Below the pieces are notes generated by a model that worked only from the letters and a program-made list of their open reading frames with translations, ran no database searches and had not been told where the DNA came from. A program made the translations under genes and the position numbers. From Methanoculleus sp. 7T (GTDB lineage Archaea; Halobacteriota; Methanomicrobia; Methanomicrobiales; Methanoculleaceae): a stretch of 64,000 nucleotides of DNA. Of this stretch, positions 1-8,056 are shown piece by piece. Numbering within the stretch: position 1 is the stretch's first letter; every line of letters begins with the position of its first letter. Location of the stretch: contig NZ_JALPRP010000001.1 of NCBI RefSeq assembly GCF_023195915.1, forward strand, positions 558,001-622,000. Reading direction: 5' to 3'.

Positions 1-2
1 AT

Positions 3-227
3 ATCGGGTCAGAAGACTGGATCGACGTCGTCGCCATCGCCGAGATCGTCGCTGAAGAGATGGGTCTCTCCGGTGTCCGGCACCGGTTCACCGGCGGCGC
101 ACGCGGTTGGGTCGGCGATGTACCGAAGATGCAACTCTCGGTCGAGAAACTCAAGAGTCTCGGCTGGCGGTGCGGGACCACCTCGGAAGAGAGCGTGCGC
201 ACGGCAGTCCGCGCCATGCTCAGATAG
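3..227 (+). CDS. C-terminal end of NAD-dependent sugar-nucleotide epimerase/dehydratase (partial)
   Basis: Only the last 74 codons are inside the window; the reading frame is open from the left edge and ends in TAG. The translated end contains EDWIDVVAIAEIVAEEMGL, then GGARGWVGDVPKM and a terminal helix on the pattern LxxLGW. This is the usual C-terminus of extended short-chain dehydrogenases such as UDP-glucose 4-epimerase-like proteins, where a GWxGDV segment lines the nucleotide-sugar site. The NAD-binding N-terminus lies outside, so the substrate cannot be stated. It is followed 86 bases later by apgM on the same strand. Confidence 0.7.
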   Translation: MGSEDWIDVVAIAEIVAEEMGLSGVRHRFTGGARGWVGDVPKMQLSVEKLKSLGWRCGTTSEESVRTAVRAMLR

Positions 228-313
228 GGAAGTTAAAGAGGCTTTTGCCGGCGATAGCGGCAGGGGCGTTCGCCGGCAGCATCAGGCATTATCAGACTAC
301 TGAAAGGATTCAC

Positions 314-1468
314 ATGAAGTACGTCATCATTCTCGGAGACGGCATGGCGGACGAGCCGCTTGCCGAACTGGGGGGCAAGACGCCCCTTGAGTATGCGGAT
401 ATACCGAACATGGACAAGATTGCACGGGATGGCCGGTGCGGGATGCTCCGAACCGTGCCGGACGGGTTTGAGCCGGGGAGCGATGTCGCAAACCTCTCCA
501 TCCTGGGCTACGACCCCCACACCGCCTATACCGGCAGGGGGCCGCTGGAGGCGGCCAGCATGGGAGTCACTCTCCGGGACGGGGAGGTCGCCTACCGGTG
601 CAACCTCGTCGCGGTTCGGGACGGAGTGATGGAGGACTTCAACGCCGGGCACATCTCCAGCGCCGAGGGCGTCGAACTCCTCAAAGACCTGGATGCCGCG
701 CTCGGGGATGTCAGGGTCTACCCGGGGGTCGGTTATCGGAACCTTATGGTCGTTCCCCGGGCGCTCGGTGCCGAGACCACAGCTCCCCACGACATCGTCG
801 GCCGGTCCGTCGGAGACTACCTCCCGCGCGGCGGGGATGCCGAGGTCCTCCTCGACTGCATAGAGCGGTCCCGAGAGGTCTTTGCCGACCACCCGGTCAA
901 CCGGCGACGCCTGCAGGAGGGAAAGACCCCGGCAACCGAGGTCTGGCCGTGGAGCGGCGGTAAGAAGCCGTCGCTTGCACCCTTCCGCGAGAAGTACGGC
1001 CTTGCCGGCGGGGTGATCTCCGCAGTCGACCTCTTAAACGGCATCGCCCACCTCGCCGGGATGGAGGTTATCCGTGTCCCGGGCGCCACCGGGTTCCTGG
1101 ACACCGACTATGAGGCGAAGGCCCGGTACGCGGTCGACGCCCTCGACCGTCTCGACTTCGTCTACATGCACGTCGAGGCTCCCGACGAGGCCGGGCACAT
1201 GGGGAGCATAGAGGAGAAGGTACGGGCGATCGAGCGGCTCGACGAGGCTATCGGGCTCGTCCTCGACCGGCCGGAGACGACCGTCGCGGTCCTCCCCGAC
1301 CACCCGACCCCGATACGGTGTAAGACCCATACAGCGGACCCGATACCGTTTGCGATACTCGGGAAGGGAAGAGACAGCGTCCAGGCGTTCTCCGAACGCG
1401 AGGCGGCGAAGGGGTCGTTCGGGCTCGTGCAGGCCCCGGATTTCCTCTCTTTGTTCTTCTCAAAGTAA
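314..1468 (+). CDS. apgM: 2,3-bisphosphoglycerate-independent phosphoglycerate mutase (archaeal apgM type)
   Basis: Interconverts 3- and 2-phosphoglycerate in glycolysis/gluconeogenesis in the cytoplasm. The 384-residue protein begins MKYVIILGDGMADEPL, with the metal-binding Asp of the alkaline-phosphatase fold in GDGMAD. The putative nucleophilic Ser is in VANLSILGYDP. Later metal ligands are HVEAPDEAGHMG and PDHPTP near the C-terminus. Length matches the archaeal apgM family (about 400 residues), not the 510-residue bacterial GpmI. The frame stays open upstream to 107, but the ATG at 314 gives the conserved N-terminus and has AAAGGA a few bases upstream, so I chose it. It stands alone between an epimerase and a methanopterin gene. 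Confidence 0.93.
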   Translation: MKYVIILGDGMADEPLAELGGKTPLEYADIPNMDKIARDGRCGMLRTVPDGFEPGSDVANLSILGYDPHTAYTGRGPLEAASMGVTLRDGEVAYRCNLVAVRDGVMEDFNAGHISSAEGVELLKDLDAALGDVRVYPGVGYRNLMVVPRALGAETTAPHDIVGRSVGDYLPRGGDAEVLLDCIERSREVFADHPVNRRRLQEGKTPATEVWPWSGGKKPSLAPFREKYGLAGGVISAVDLLNGIAHLAGMEVIRVPGATGFLDTDYEAKARYAVDALDRLDFVYMHVEAPDEAGHMGSIEEKVRAIERLDEAIGLVLDRPETTVAVLPDHPTPIRCKTHTADPIPFAILGKGRDSVQAFSEREAAKGSFGLVQAPDFLSLFFSK

Positions 1469-1534
1469 GCCGGCGGGCAGAATACCCCGGCACCATCTTT
1501 TTGTAGTCTCCGTGTACACCACATCTATTCTGGT

Positions 1535-3082
1535 ATGGAACCACTGACGGCAGAGAAGATCAGCGAGAAGATCCGGGAGATCGAGCAACGCGTCGGACGG
1601 CTCTCTCCGATGCAGAAGATCCTCATCGGGACCGACGGATCGGTAACGAACCTCCTTGAGATGGCGACCGGGCACCCAGTCGGCATCACCACCCTGGTGC
1701 AGGAGGTCGTCGCCGCCGACCCCACGACGGCGGCCGCACTTGAGATCGAACCGGGGGACGAGGTCAACTACCGTGTTGTGGAGTTAAGGGACAGCGTAAC
1801 GGGTGAGGCGCTCATCTACGCGGTCTCCCGCACCCCGCTCAGGAGGCTTGCCCCCGAGTTCAGGCAGGACCTCATGCGGGCCGACATCCCCATCGGCAGG
1901 ATCCTCTGCCGCCACCGGATAGAATCGCGCCGGGAGATCACCGACGCCCGCATCGTTCAGGCCGGGACGGACCTCGCCCGGACGTTCAACATCCACCGGT
2001 GCGAATCGATGCTCTCCCGGAAATACCGGATCATCCACCGCGAGGAGCCGCTGATCGCCATCGAGGAGGTCTTCCCCTGCACGGCGTTTGCGGACGATAT
2101 CAGGGTGCTGGTCGACGCCCCGTCCCGGATCCATATCACCCTGCTCGATATGAACGGCAGATCGGGCAGGGTGGACGGCGGGGTCGGGGTCGCCCTCGAC
2201 GAGCCCGGGTGCGTGCTGGACGCGCGGAAGAGCGAGAACATCGGCGTGCACGGCGGCGATGAGGTGGCCCGCCGCCGGGTTGCCGAGGCCGCCCGGGCGG
2301 TGATGGAGGGACTTTGCCTGCCGGGCGGTGCGGAGTTCACCCTGCATACAACTGCCCAGCGGCACGCCGGACTCGGGAGCGGGACGCAGGTTGCGCTTGC
2401 CGCGGCCGCAGCCCTCTGCCGGCTCTACGACCGGGATGTTCCGGTATACGACCTTGTGAGGGTCGTCGGCCGCGGCGGGACGTCCGGCATCGGTACGGCG
2501 GCGTTCGAGCAGGGCGGGTTCATTGTGGACGGCGGGCACCGGTTCGGCCCCTCGGGGGATAAGCAGGACTTCCGCCCCTCGGCGGCATCGCGGGGCATTG
2601 CGCCGCCGCCGGTTCTCGCACGGCACCGGTTCCCGGAGGACTGGCACATCCTGCTCGTTACGCCGGATATCGGAGCAGGGGCGCACGGCGGACGGGAGGT
2701 CGACATCTTCCGCACGCACTGCCCGGTGCCGCTCGAGGAGGTGCGGGAGCTCTGCCATGAGGTGCTCATGCGGATGATCCCGGGCTTGATCGAGCACGAC
2801 CTCGACCTCTTCGGCTCGGCAATCAATAGGACACAAGCCCTCGGGTTCAAGAGGGTCGAGGTGGCCATGCAACACCCCGTCGTTCCCTCGCTCCTCGAGG
2901 CGACGGTGCAGGCCGGCGCCGCCGGGGCGGGCTTAAGTTCGTTCGGGCCGACGGTCTACGCTGTCGGGGATTCAGGTATGGAGGATGTGGCCCGGGCGGC
3001 GAAGGAGGTGCTCGGCGACCTCGGAGGGTCGGTGATTCTGACGAAAGCGAGAAACTGCGGGGCAAGCATGCGAGAAGAGTAA
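1535..3082 (+). CDS. Chorismate lyase (DUF98)-beta-ribofuranosylaminobenzene 5'-phosphate synthase fusion
   Basis: Two domains are visible in 515 residues. Residues 1 to about 170 look like the archaeal DUF98/chorismate pyruvate-lyase family (SPMQKILIGTDGSVTNLLE, then PLRRLAPEFRQDL and IPIGRIL). From about 190 onward is a GHMP-superfamily RFAP synthase (SRIHITLLDMNG, VDGGVGVAL, the Gly-rich HAGLGSGTQVALA near 278, GRGGTSGIGTAAFEQGG). RFAP synthase joins an aromatic acid to phosphoribosyl pyrophosphate with loss of CO2, an early step of methanopterin synthesis. Known family work places archaeal chorismate lyase just before it, making 4-hydroxybenzoate. The fusion would therefore hold two consecutive steps in one chain, which is inference. 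The ATG at 1535 follows apgM by 66 bases. Confidence 0.85.
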   Translation: MEPLTAEKISEKIREIEQRVGRLSPMQKILIGTDGSVTNLLEMATGHPVGITTLVQEVVAADPTTAAALEIEPGDEVNYRVVELRDSVTGEALIYAVSRTPLRRLAPEFRQDLMRADIPIGRILCRHRIESRREITDARIVQAGTDLARTFNIHRCESMLSRKYRIIHREEPLIAIEEVFPCTAFADDIRVLVDAPSRIHITLLDMNGRSGRVDGGVGVALDEPGCVLDARKSENIGVHGGDEVARRRVAEAARAVMEGLCLPGGAEFTLHTTAQRHAGLGSGTQVALAAAAALCRLYDRDVPVYDLVRVVGRGGTSGIGTAAFEQGGFIVDGGHRFGPSGDKQDFRPSAASRGIAPPPVLARHRFPEDWHILLVTPDIGAGAHGGREVDIFRTHCPVPLEEVRELCHEVLMRMIPGLIEHDLDLFGSAINRTQALGFKRVEVAMQHPVVPSLLEATVQAGAAGAGLSSFGPTVYAVGDSGMEDVARAAKEVLGDLGGSVILTKARNCGASMREE

Positions 3083-3542
3083 ACAGCACTTATAACGGCT
3101 GCGGCATCAGCCCCCTGCTTCATCATAGATCAGTGGGGGTAACTCTCATCATCTGCCGCGTAGCGCTATGTATCGTTCGACGTGCAGGACGTTAATAGTT
3201 CGGCACTCTATCGTCCTTACCTCCGCCACCCAAGAGACTCTGCGGCCGGAAGTCCGTTGACGGGGCGGGTCTTCCGGATCTCTCTATATTCACTCTCAAT
3301 TTAGGAACGGCGCCGTCAATCCGGGAAAAATATAAATAGACAGAGGCCCAGTGTGGAACTCAACGCATCAAGGGAGGGAAGGCAGTATTCTAGAATATCT
3401 ACATGCGGAGGTAACCATAGCAGCCAGCCCGGCAGGGAACCTCCTCCGGACGAGCGAGCAGGACGGCCGGGGCATGACGTCCGAGAACGGACCCCAAAAC
3501 AGGTCCCTCGCCGGCCGGAGTTGCAGCAGGAGGACGGAGTAA
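3083..3542. other. Intergenic region with promoter for the capA-GT pair
   Basis: No convincing gene is seen. A small hairpin (GGCTG 3097-3101 with CAGCC 3108-3112) follows the RFAP synthase stop. A strong TATA-like element lies at 3328-3338 (AATATAAATAG), placing transcription start near 3360 and leaving a leader of about 180 bases before capA. A 63-codon frame from 3351 ends directly before the capA start; it has no recognisable domain and I do not call it a gene. Confidence 0.5.
3328..3338 (+). promoter_or_regulatory. TATA box upstream of capA-like gene
   Basis: AATATAAATAG stands out from the GC-rich surroundings and resembles the archaeal TATA consensus. It implies a transcript starting near 3360 with an unusually long leader compared with most genes in this window. 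Confidence 0.5.
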
Positions 3543-4622
3543 GTGTCGGTGCGGTTGCGGGCCGTCGGAGACGTGCTGCTCTGGACCAAAAACGGCAAAG
3601 GACCATTCGATCTGGTGCAGCACGAACTTCGGCAGAAAGATCTGCTCTTCGGGAACCTGGAGACGGTCCTCTCCGAGAGCGGCACCGAGAGGCGGAAACG
3701 CTGGGTCAATACGACTCCTCCGGAAGCAGGCAAATACCTCAAAGAAGCCGGATTCGATATCCTGAGCGTAGCAAACAACCATACGCTCGACTTGGGGCAA
3801 GAGGGGTTTTTAAAGACCCTCGACGTGCTTGAGGACCACGGCATCGCTTACGTCGGGGGCGCACGGGGCGACGAATCCCCGCGGGGGCTGGTTGTTGAGC
3901 GGAACGGGATAAGGCTCGGGTTCCTCGGCTATACGAGCGGGATGTTCCGGTCGCCGCCGGGGGTTACGGTCTCCAAGCTGAAGAGAAAGACCATCGTCGA
4001 AGATATCAGGGCGCTGAAAGACAGGTGCGACCATGTCGTCGTCTCCCTGCACTGGGGGATCGAGAACGTCTACTACCCCTCTCCCGACCAGGTCAGGCTC
4101 GCCCATAGCCTCATCGACAGCGGGGCGAGCCTCATCCTCGGGCACCACTCGCATACCATTCAGGGTCTGGAACGATATAACGGCGGCCTGATCGCCTACT
4201 CCCTCGGGAACTTCCAGTTCGACATCGAACTCTTCAAGGAGCAGATCAAGAGCACCATGATCCTCTCGGTGGACTTCGACCGACACGGCATCTTGGACTA
4301 CACGGTCATCCCCTGCGTCATCAACGATGATTTCCAGCCCGAGGTGGCGGAGGGGCGAACCCGGGAGATGGTACGGCGCTGGATTACGAAGTGCTCGGAC
4401 CGGGTTCAGAACAGGGGGATCACCAGGAAGTGGTGGTTTGAGGAGATCGGAGAGGAGTATCTGGCATACAACATGGAGAGTTACCGCTACCGGATCCGAC
4501 AGCACGGGCTCGCGCCCCTCGTCGAATGCGGGGTCTGGCTGGTGACGCCGTTCTGCCTGAACTGCTATGCGGGCGTGATCAGGAAGAGGTTGAAACAGCG
4601 GAGTATTGGAGGGAATGCATGA
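3543..4622 (+). CDS. CapA-like metallophosphatase-fold protein (poly-gamma-glutamate synthesis/surface polymer family)
   Basis: The 359-residue protein belongs to the CapA family. Motifs in order: RAVGDVLL at the N-terminus, FGNLETVLSE, then SVANNHTLDLG, LHWGIEN and LILGHHSHTIQG. These Asp/Asn/His motifs form the dimetal site of the calcineurin-like fold. There is no signal peptide, so it is probably cytoplasmic or peripheral. The GTG start at 3543 has AGGAGG about 8 bases upstream, and a stop codon directly precedes it. Its stop overlaps the next GT start in ATGA, indicating one transcription unit. In bacteria CapA homologues act in capsule polymer synthesis; the archaeal role is not known, and a surface-polymer role rests on context. 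Confidence 0.8.
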   Translation: MSVRLRAVGDVLLWTKNGKGPFDLVQHELRQKDLLFGNLETVLSESGTERRKRWVNTTPPEAGKYLKEAGFDILSVANNHTLDLGQEGFLKTLDVLEDHGIAYVGGARGDESPRGLVVERNGIRLGFLGYTSGMFRSPPGVTVSKLKRKTIVEDIRALKDRCDHVVVSLHWGIENVYYPSPDQVRLAHSLIDSGASLILGHHSHTIQGLERYNGGLIAYSLGNFQFDIELFKEQIKSTMILSVDFDRHGILDYTVIPCVINDDFQPEVAEGRTREMVRRWITKCSDRVQNRGITRKWWFEEIGEEYLAYNMESYRYRIRQHGLAPLVECGVWLVTPFCLNCYAGVIRKRLKQRSIGGNA

Positions 4623-5821
4623 AGATTTTACAGGTGACCCCATTCTTCAAGCCGCTCTGGGAGTCGGGAGGGGTTGCGCGGGTTGCATACGACATCTCCC
4701 GGAACCTGCACGAGAACGGGCACGAGATCACGGTTTATACGACAAACCGCAGCATTTACCCAAATGACCTGCCGACGAACCGTCCGACGGGCGTCGACGG
4801 GATGAACGTCTACTACTTTGAGAATTTACGTAAATATGTCCCGAGCGTGACCCCTCCGGTGATGCCCTACCGCATGCCGGCGATCGCGAGGAAGGAGATT
4901 GCGCAGTTCGATGTAATCCATATCCACGACCACCGTACCCTGCTCACCGTTATCGCCTCGCACTACGCAAGAAAGTACGGCATACCGTATGTGCTCCAGG
5001 CCCACGGAGCGCTCCCCCAGGATACGGGCTCTACGCGGATGAAGCGGTTGTTCGACCTGCTCTGGTCAAAGAAGGTGATCCTCGGTGCCGCCGGGGTGAT
5101 CGCGCTCAACGAGACTGAGGCGGAACGCTACCGCGAGTTGGGCGTCGATGAAGGGCGGATCGCGATCGTCCCGAACGGCATTGACTTCGCCGAGTACCCC
5201 GACCTCCCGGCCCGCGGCAGGTTCCGGGCGAAGTGGGGCATCGACGACGCCACGAAGGTCGTGCTCTACCTCGGGCGGCTCGACCCGACGAAGGGGATCG
5301 ACCTCCTGATCCGTTCGTTTGCAAAGGTCGCAGGGGAGTTCGACGACGCTGTTCTCATGCTGGTGGGTGGGGACATGGGCCATAACGAGGAGTTCAGGCA
5401 GCGGGTCAGGTCGCTCGACCTCGACGACCGGGTGATCTTCACCGGGTTCGTGAGCAAGGAGGACAAGATGGCCGCGTTCACCGACGCCGACGTCTTCGTC
5501 ACGCCGAGTTTCACCGGCTTTCCCGTCACGTTCCTTGAGGCATGCCTCTGCGGAACGCCCATCGTGACGACGGGCCGGGGGGACTTGCTCGGGTGGGTCG
5601 ACGGTGCCGTCGGGTTCAATACCGAGTACACGCCGGAGGCACTCGCCGATGCGATCGGGCGCCTGCTCGCCGACGACGCCTTACGGGCCAAGTTCGGCGA
5701 GCAGGCGAAGGAACTCGTCCGGACTAGATACAACTGGCGGGCGATCGTCCATGATATTGAGGCTTTTTATGCAAAGGTTGCGGATAACGGGGCAAGCGTG
5801 GGCTCGCCGTCGGGAGTCTGA
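4619..5821 (+). CDS. Glycosyltransferase family 4 protein
   Basis: The 400-residue GT-B-fold sugar transferase starts MKILQVTPFFKPLWESGGVA, with the Gly-rich N-terminal acceptor loop. The C-terminal half has the nucleotide-sugar site (VVLYLGRLDPTKGIDLL) and the EX7E-type segment SFTGFPVTFLEACLCGTPIV. It probably adds a hexose to a lipid-linked glycan on the cytoplasmic membrane face. The ATG overlaps the capA stop by four bases (ATGA), so the two are likely translationally coupled. The donor and acceptor cannot be read from sequence. Confidence 0.88.
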   Translation: MKILQVTPFFKPLWESGGVARVAYDISRNLHENGHEITVYTTNRSIYPNDLPTNRPTGVDGMNVYYFENLRKYVPSVTPPVMPYRMPAIARKEIAQFDVIHIHDHRTLLTVIASHYARKYGIPYVLQAHGALPQDTGSTRMKRLFDLLWSKKVILGAAGVIALNETEAERYRELGVDEGRIAIVPNGIDFAEYPDLPARGRFRAKWGIDDATKVVLYLGRLDPTKGIDLLIRSFAKVAGEFDDAVLMLVGGDMGHNEEFRQRVRSLDLDDRVIFTGFVSKEDKMAAFTDADVFVTPSFTGFPVTFLEACLCGTPIVTTGRGDLLGWVDGAVGFNTEYTPEALADAIGRLLADDALRAKFGEQAKELVRTRYNWRAIVHDIEAFYAKVADNGASVGSPSGV

Positions 5822-6020
5822 TAGGGCCCCCGAAGCCTCTCTTATCCGGTCTCCTCCCCCGCTCCTCCGGGTGCTTCTCTCAGGAGTCTAGACCGACACA
5901 GTCGTAGGCATTGGGGAAATACAATCAGGGTTTGGCTGTCCTGGTCATTTCATGCCAAGGCCAACCGCCGGCAGAACTCTCATGAGCGAAACAACTGCAA
6001 AAACCGAAAAAAGATTGGGG

Positions 6021-6041
6021 CCGGACCCGGTCCGGGTCCGG
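6021..6041 (-). terminator. Hairpin plus T-run terminator of the first beta-helix gene
   Basis: CCGGACCC (6021-6028) and GGGTCCGG (6034-6041) form an 8-bp stem with a 5-base loop. Read on the minus strand it lies just past the stop at 6055, and a six-T run follows (the A-run at 6007-6012 on the plus strand). It may also serve the convergent GT gene. Confidence 0.6.
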
Positions 6042-6054
6042 ATATACCGGCTGG

Positions 6055-7512
6055 TTACTGGCCGGCAGGCGCGACATTCATGCCTGCAGTCTGAACGTTC
6101 TGGCCGCCTTCAACCAGGAACGCCCGAGCGGAGTCGGAGGTGACCTCTCCCGTGTACTGAACGTTCTGGTTGTTCTTCGCCCAGACCAGCGTGTCAACCT
6201 GGTCGCCGGAGGCGACGATCTCGACCGACGAGTCGCTGAACTGACCGTTCGTGCCGCCGAGGCTTGCACCTTTGCCGTTGATTCCGGCCGGGTTGACCAG
6301 TTGGAAGTTCTTGATCTGGACGTTCTTGGCGAGATCGACCTGGAGGCCGTAGCCGTGGGAGTCGATGCTCGAACAGTTCTCAAGCACGAGGGCGGGGTTG
6401 GCCGAGCGGCTCGGGATGCTGTAGTAGGAGGCGGGCTTCCGGTGGGTGTAGTCGGTCTTCCCGGCGCCGACATCCTTATCGACACAGTTGTAGAGTTTGC
6501 CGCCGTTGGTGGCGTAGAACCCATACAGCGAGTTGCCCTCCGAGACGCAGTTCGTGAACGTCACGTCTGCGTTCGGGGCGTAGTAGCCGCACCCGAAGTA
6601 GTGGGTCGACATGTCACTCTGCTGGTAGGGCCGCGTCGGGTAGGGTTTCTGCCCGTTGTTCCGGCTCACACAGTTCTCAAGGACGCAGTCCACCTTCTTC
6701 GGGTCGAACTCGAAGTGGAACCCGGACTCAAGGTTGCCTTCAGCGAGGCAGTCCTTCACCCGGAGCCCCTCGATGTCGTTTAACTCCGCAAAGTCGAACC
6801 CGGTGATCCAGGGGTTGAACGCTCCGTACTTGCCGCAGTTGATCGCTTGGCAGTTCTCGTAGCGAACATCCTTGATCACCTTGTTCGACGACCCCCAGGC
6901 GTTGTGGAGGAACCCGTACGTCCCGGTGTCTTTGACGGAGCAGTTGATGAACTCGATATCCTCAAGCGTCTTCGCGTACACCGCAGGGTCGTGGATCAGA
7001 AGGTAGACCGCCTGGATACTTGCATCTGCAGTCCCCGCAATGTTGTGGATCTTAGCGTGGCTCGCACGGACGGTCATGACACCGAGCCACTTGACGCCGC
7101 TGCTGTAGCCGGTCCCCTTGATGTGGAACCCGTCAAGCGTGATGTACTCCTGATCGACGTGAAGCCGCCCGTCATGAGTAAACTCAAGGAACGTCGCATC
7201 CGGACCCTGGCCGGAGAGCGTCGTGCCTGCCGCCGGCGCGATGACCCCGGCACAGTTGAACGTACCGTCGGAGAGGACGACCGTACCGCCCTCCGGCAGT
7301 GCGGCAAGCGCTGCCTGGATCTCTTCTTGGTCATTGACGCCGTCACAGACATAGTCTGCCTGGGTCTTCGACAGTTCGGTGCTATCGCTTGCAGCCACGC
7401 TGAGCGTGGCCGGAGTTGCAGACTCCGCCGCACTTACCGGAGTGAATGCCGGAATAAGGCAGCACGCCAGAAGTACTGCAGCCAGTCTTAGTATATTTCG
7501 CCTGTCTGTCAT
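6055..7512 (-). CDS. Secreted parallel beta-helix protein, paralogue 1
   Basis: Exported protein of 485 residues. Residues 1-28 are a signal peptide (basic MTDRRN, hydrophobic core, cut near VSA-AE). The mature part opens with the pectate-lyase-superfamily signature YVCDGVNDQEEIQAAL, then GGTVVLSDGTFNC, followed by repeated beta-helix rungs. Signatures shared with the other paralogues are DTGTYGFL, INCGKYGAF, WITGFDFAELND, ESGFHFE and NNGQKPYP, with many rung cysteines and an asparagine ladder. It has no extra C-terminal domain, unlike paralogues 2 and 6. Enzyme activity (lyase, epimerase or none) is not decided by sequence. The ATG at 7512 has AGAGG about 9 bases upstream. Confidence 0.85.
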   Translation of the reverse strand: MTDRRNILRLAAVLLACCLIPAFTPVSAAESATPATLSVAASDSTELSKTQADYVCDGVNDQEEIQAALAALPEGGTVVLSDGTFNCAGVIAPAAGTTLSGQGPDATFLEFTHDGRLHVDQEYITLDGFHIKGTGYSSGVKWLGVMTVRASHAKIHNIAGTADASIQAVYLLIHDPAVYAKTLEDIEFINCSVKDTGTYGFLHNAWGSSNKVIKDVRYENCQAINCGKYGAFNPWITGFDFAELNDIEGLRVKDCLAEGNLESGFHFEFDPKKVDCVLENCVSRNNGQKPYPTRPYQQSDMSTHYFGCGYYAPNADVTFTNCVSEGNSLYGFYATNGGKLYNCVDKDVGAGKTDYTHRKPASYYSIPSRSANPALVLENCSSIDSHGYGLQVDLAKNVQIKNFQLVNPAGINGKGASLGGTNGQFSDSSVEIVASGDQVDTLVWAKNNQNVQYTGEVTSDSARAFLVEGGQNVQTAGMNVAPAGQ

Positions 7513-7532
7513 GCCATTCAGCCTCTCTGTGA

Positions 7533-7544
7533 GGTAGAACTACC
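7533..7544. promoter_or_regulatory. Inverted repeat at beta-helix gene 1 start region
   Basis: GGTAGAACTACC is a 5-bp inverted repeat with a 2-base spacer, placed between the TATA-like element and the start codon of the 7512 gene. A related GGTAGAGGTACC lies at 18050-18061 upstream of paralogue 3. It could be an operator, but only two copies were noticed. Confidence 0.3.
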
Positions 7545-8020
7545 GTCTTTCAATCACAGTATAAGTATTTTTTTCAAAAAATAAAATTGCATATAATAAA
7601 TATGCCGCCATATAACCCCATGATGCCGGCCCGATTCCGAAACAGGGATATTCTATCCGAGACCGAATTATACAAAATGATATTATACAATTGTTGAGAT
7701 TAAAAACGAAACGTATTAATACTCGCGCCTTTTGGCACCAAACGTCAGGATCTCTTACTCTTGAAGCGCTTTCATTCAGAGCGGATAGAAATTCGGTTCC
7801 GTGCGCCGGTACGATCCGGGGGCTCCGGCTCCCACCTCTCGGCGGTGGCGTGGAACGAAGCATGCATCGGCCCGCCTACCAAGGAATGGCGCCACAGAGA
7901 CCAGGGGCCGCGGAGGCAGGGAATAAAAACGGGTAGGGTGGAGAGGCCGTCAGGGTGAACGCTGCTCAGCCTACCGACTCCAACCGGGGGCTTATCCGCC
8001 CAACAGCGCTCCGGGACGGA

Positions 8021-8030
8021 ATATCTATAT
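8021..8030 (+). promoter_or_regulatory. TATA box of GT gene at 8057
   Basis: ATATCTATAT is centred about 31 bases before the ATG, so the transcript would have almost no leader. Confidence 0.5.
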
Positions 8031-8056
8031 AGACCGTCCTCACAGAGAGTGCGCCT

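Larger units (their letters stand above)
7513..8056. other. Divergent intergenic promoter region
   Basis: No gene is supported here. The part next to 7512 is AT-rich (about 7555-7720), unlike the surroundings, and holds a TATA-like element for the minus-strand gene near 7557-7567 and the inverted repeat GGTAGAACTACC at 7533-7544. The GC-rich part toward 8056 holds the TATA box of the plus-strand GT at 8021-8030. Confidence 0.5.

Noticed and set aside
233-892. 219-codon minus-strand frame opposite apgM
   Set aside because: Antisense shadow of a clear enzyme gene in GC-rich DNA.
1784-2875. 363-codon minus-strand frame opposite the RFAP synthase
   Set aside because: Antisense shadow; no signature motifs, no start signal.
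3351-3542. 63-codon frame ending directly before the capA-like start
   Set aside because: No domain, no ribosome-binding site, overlaps the expected leader; likely chance.
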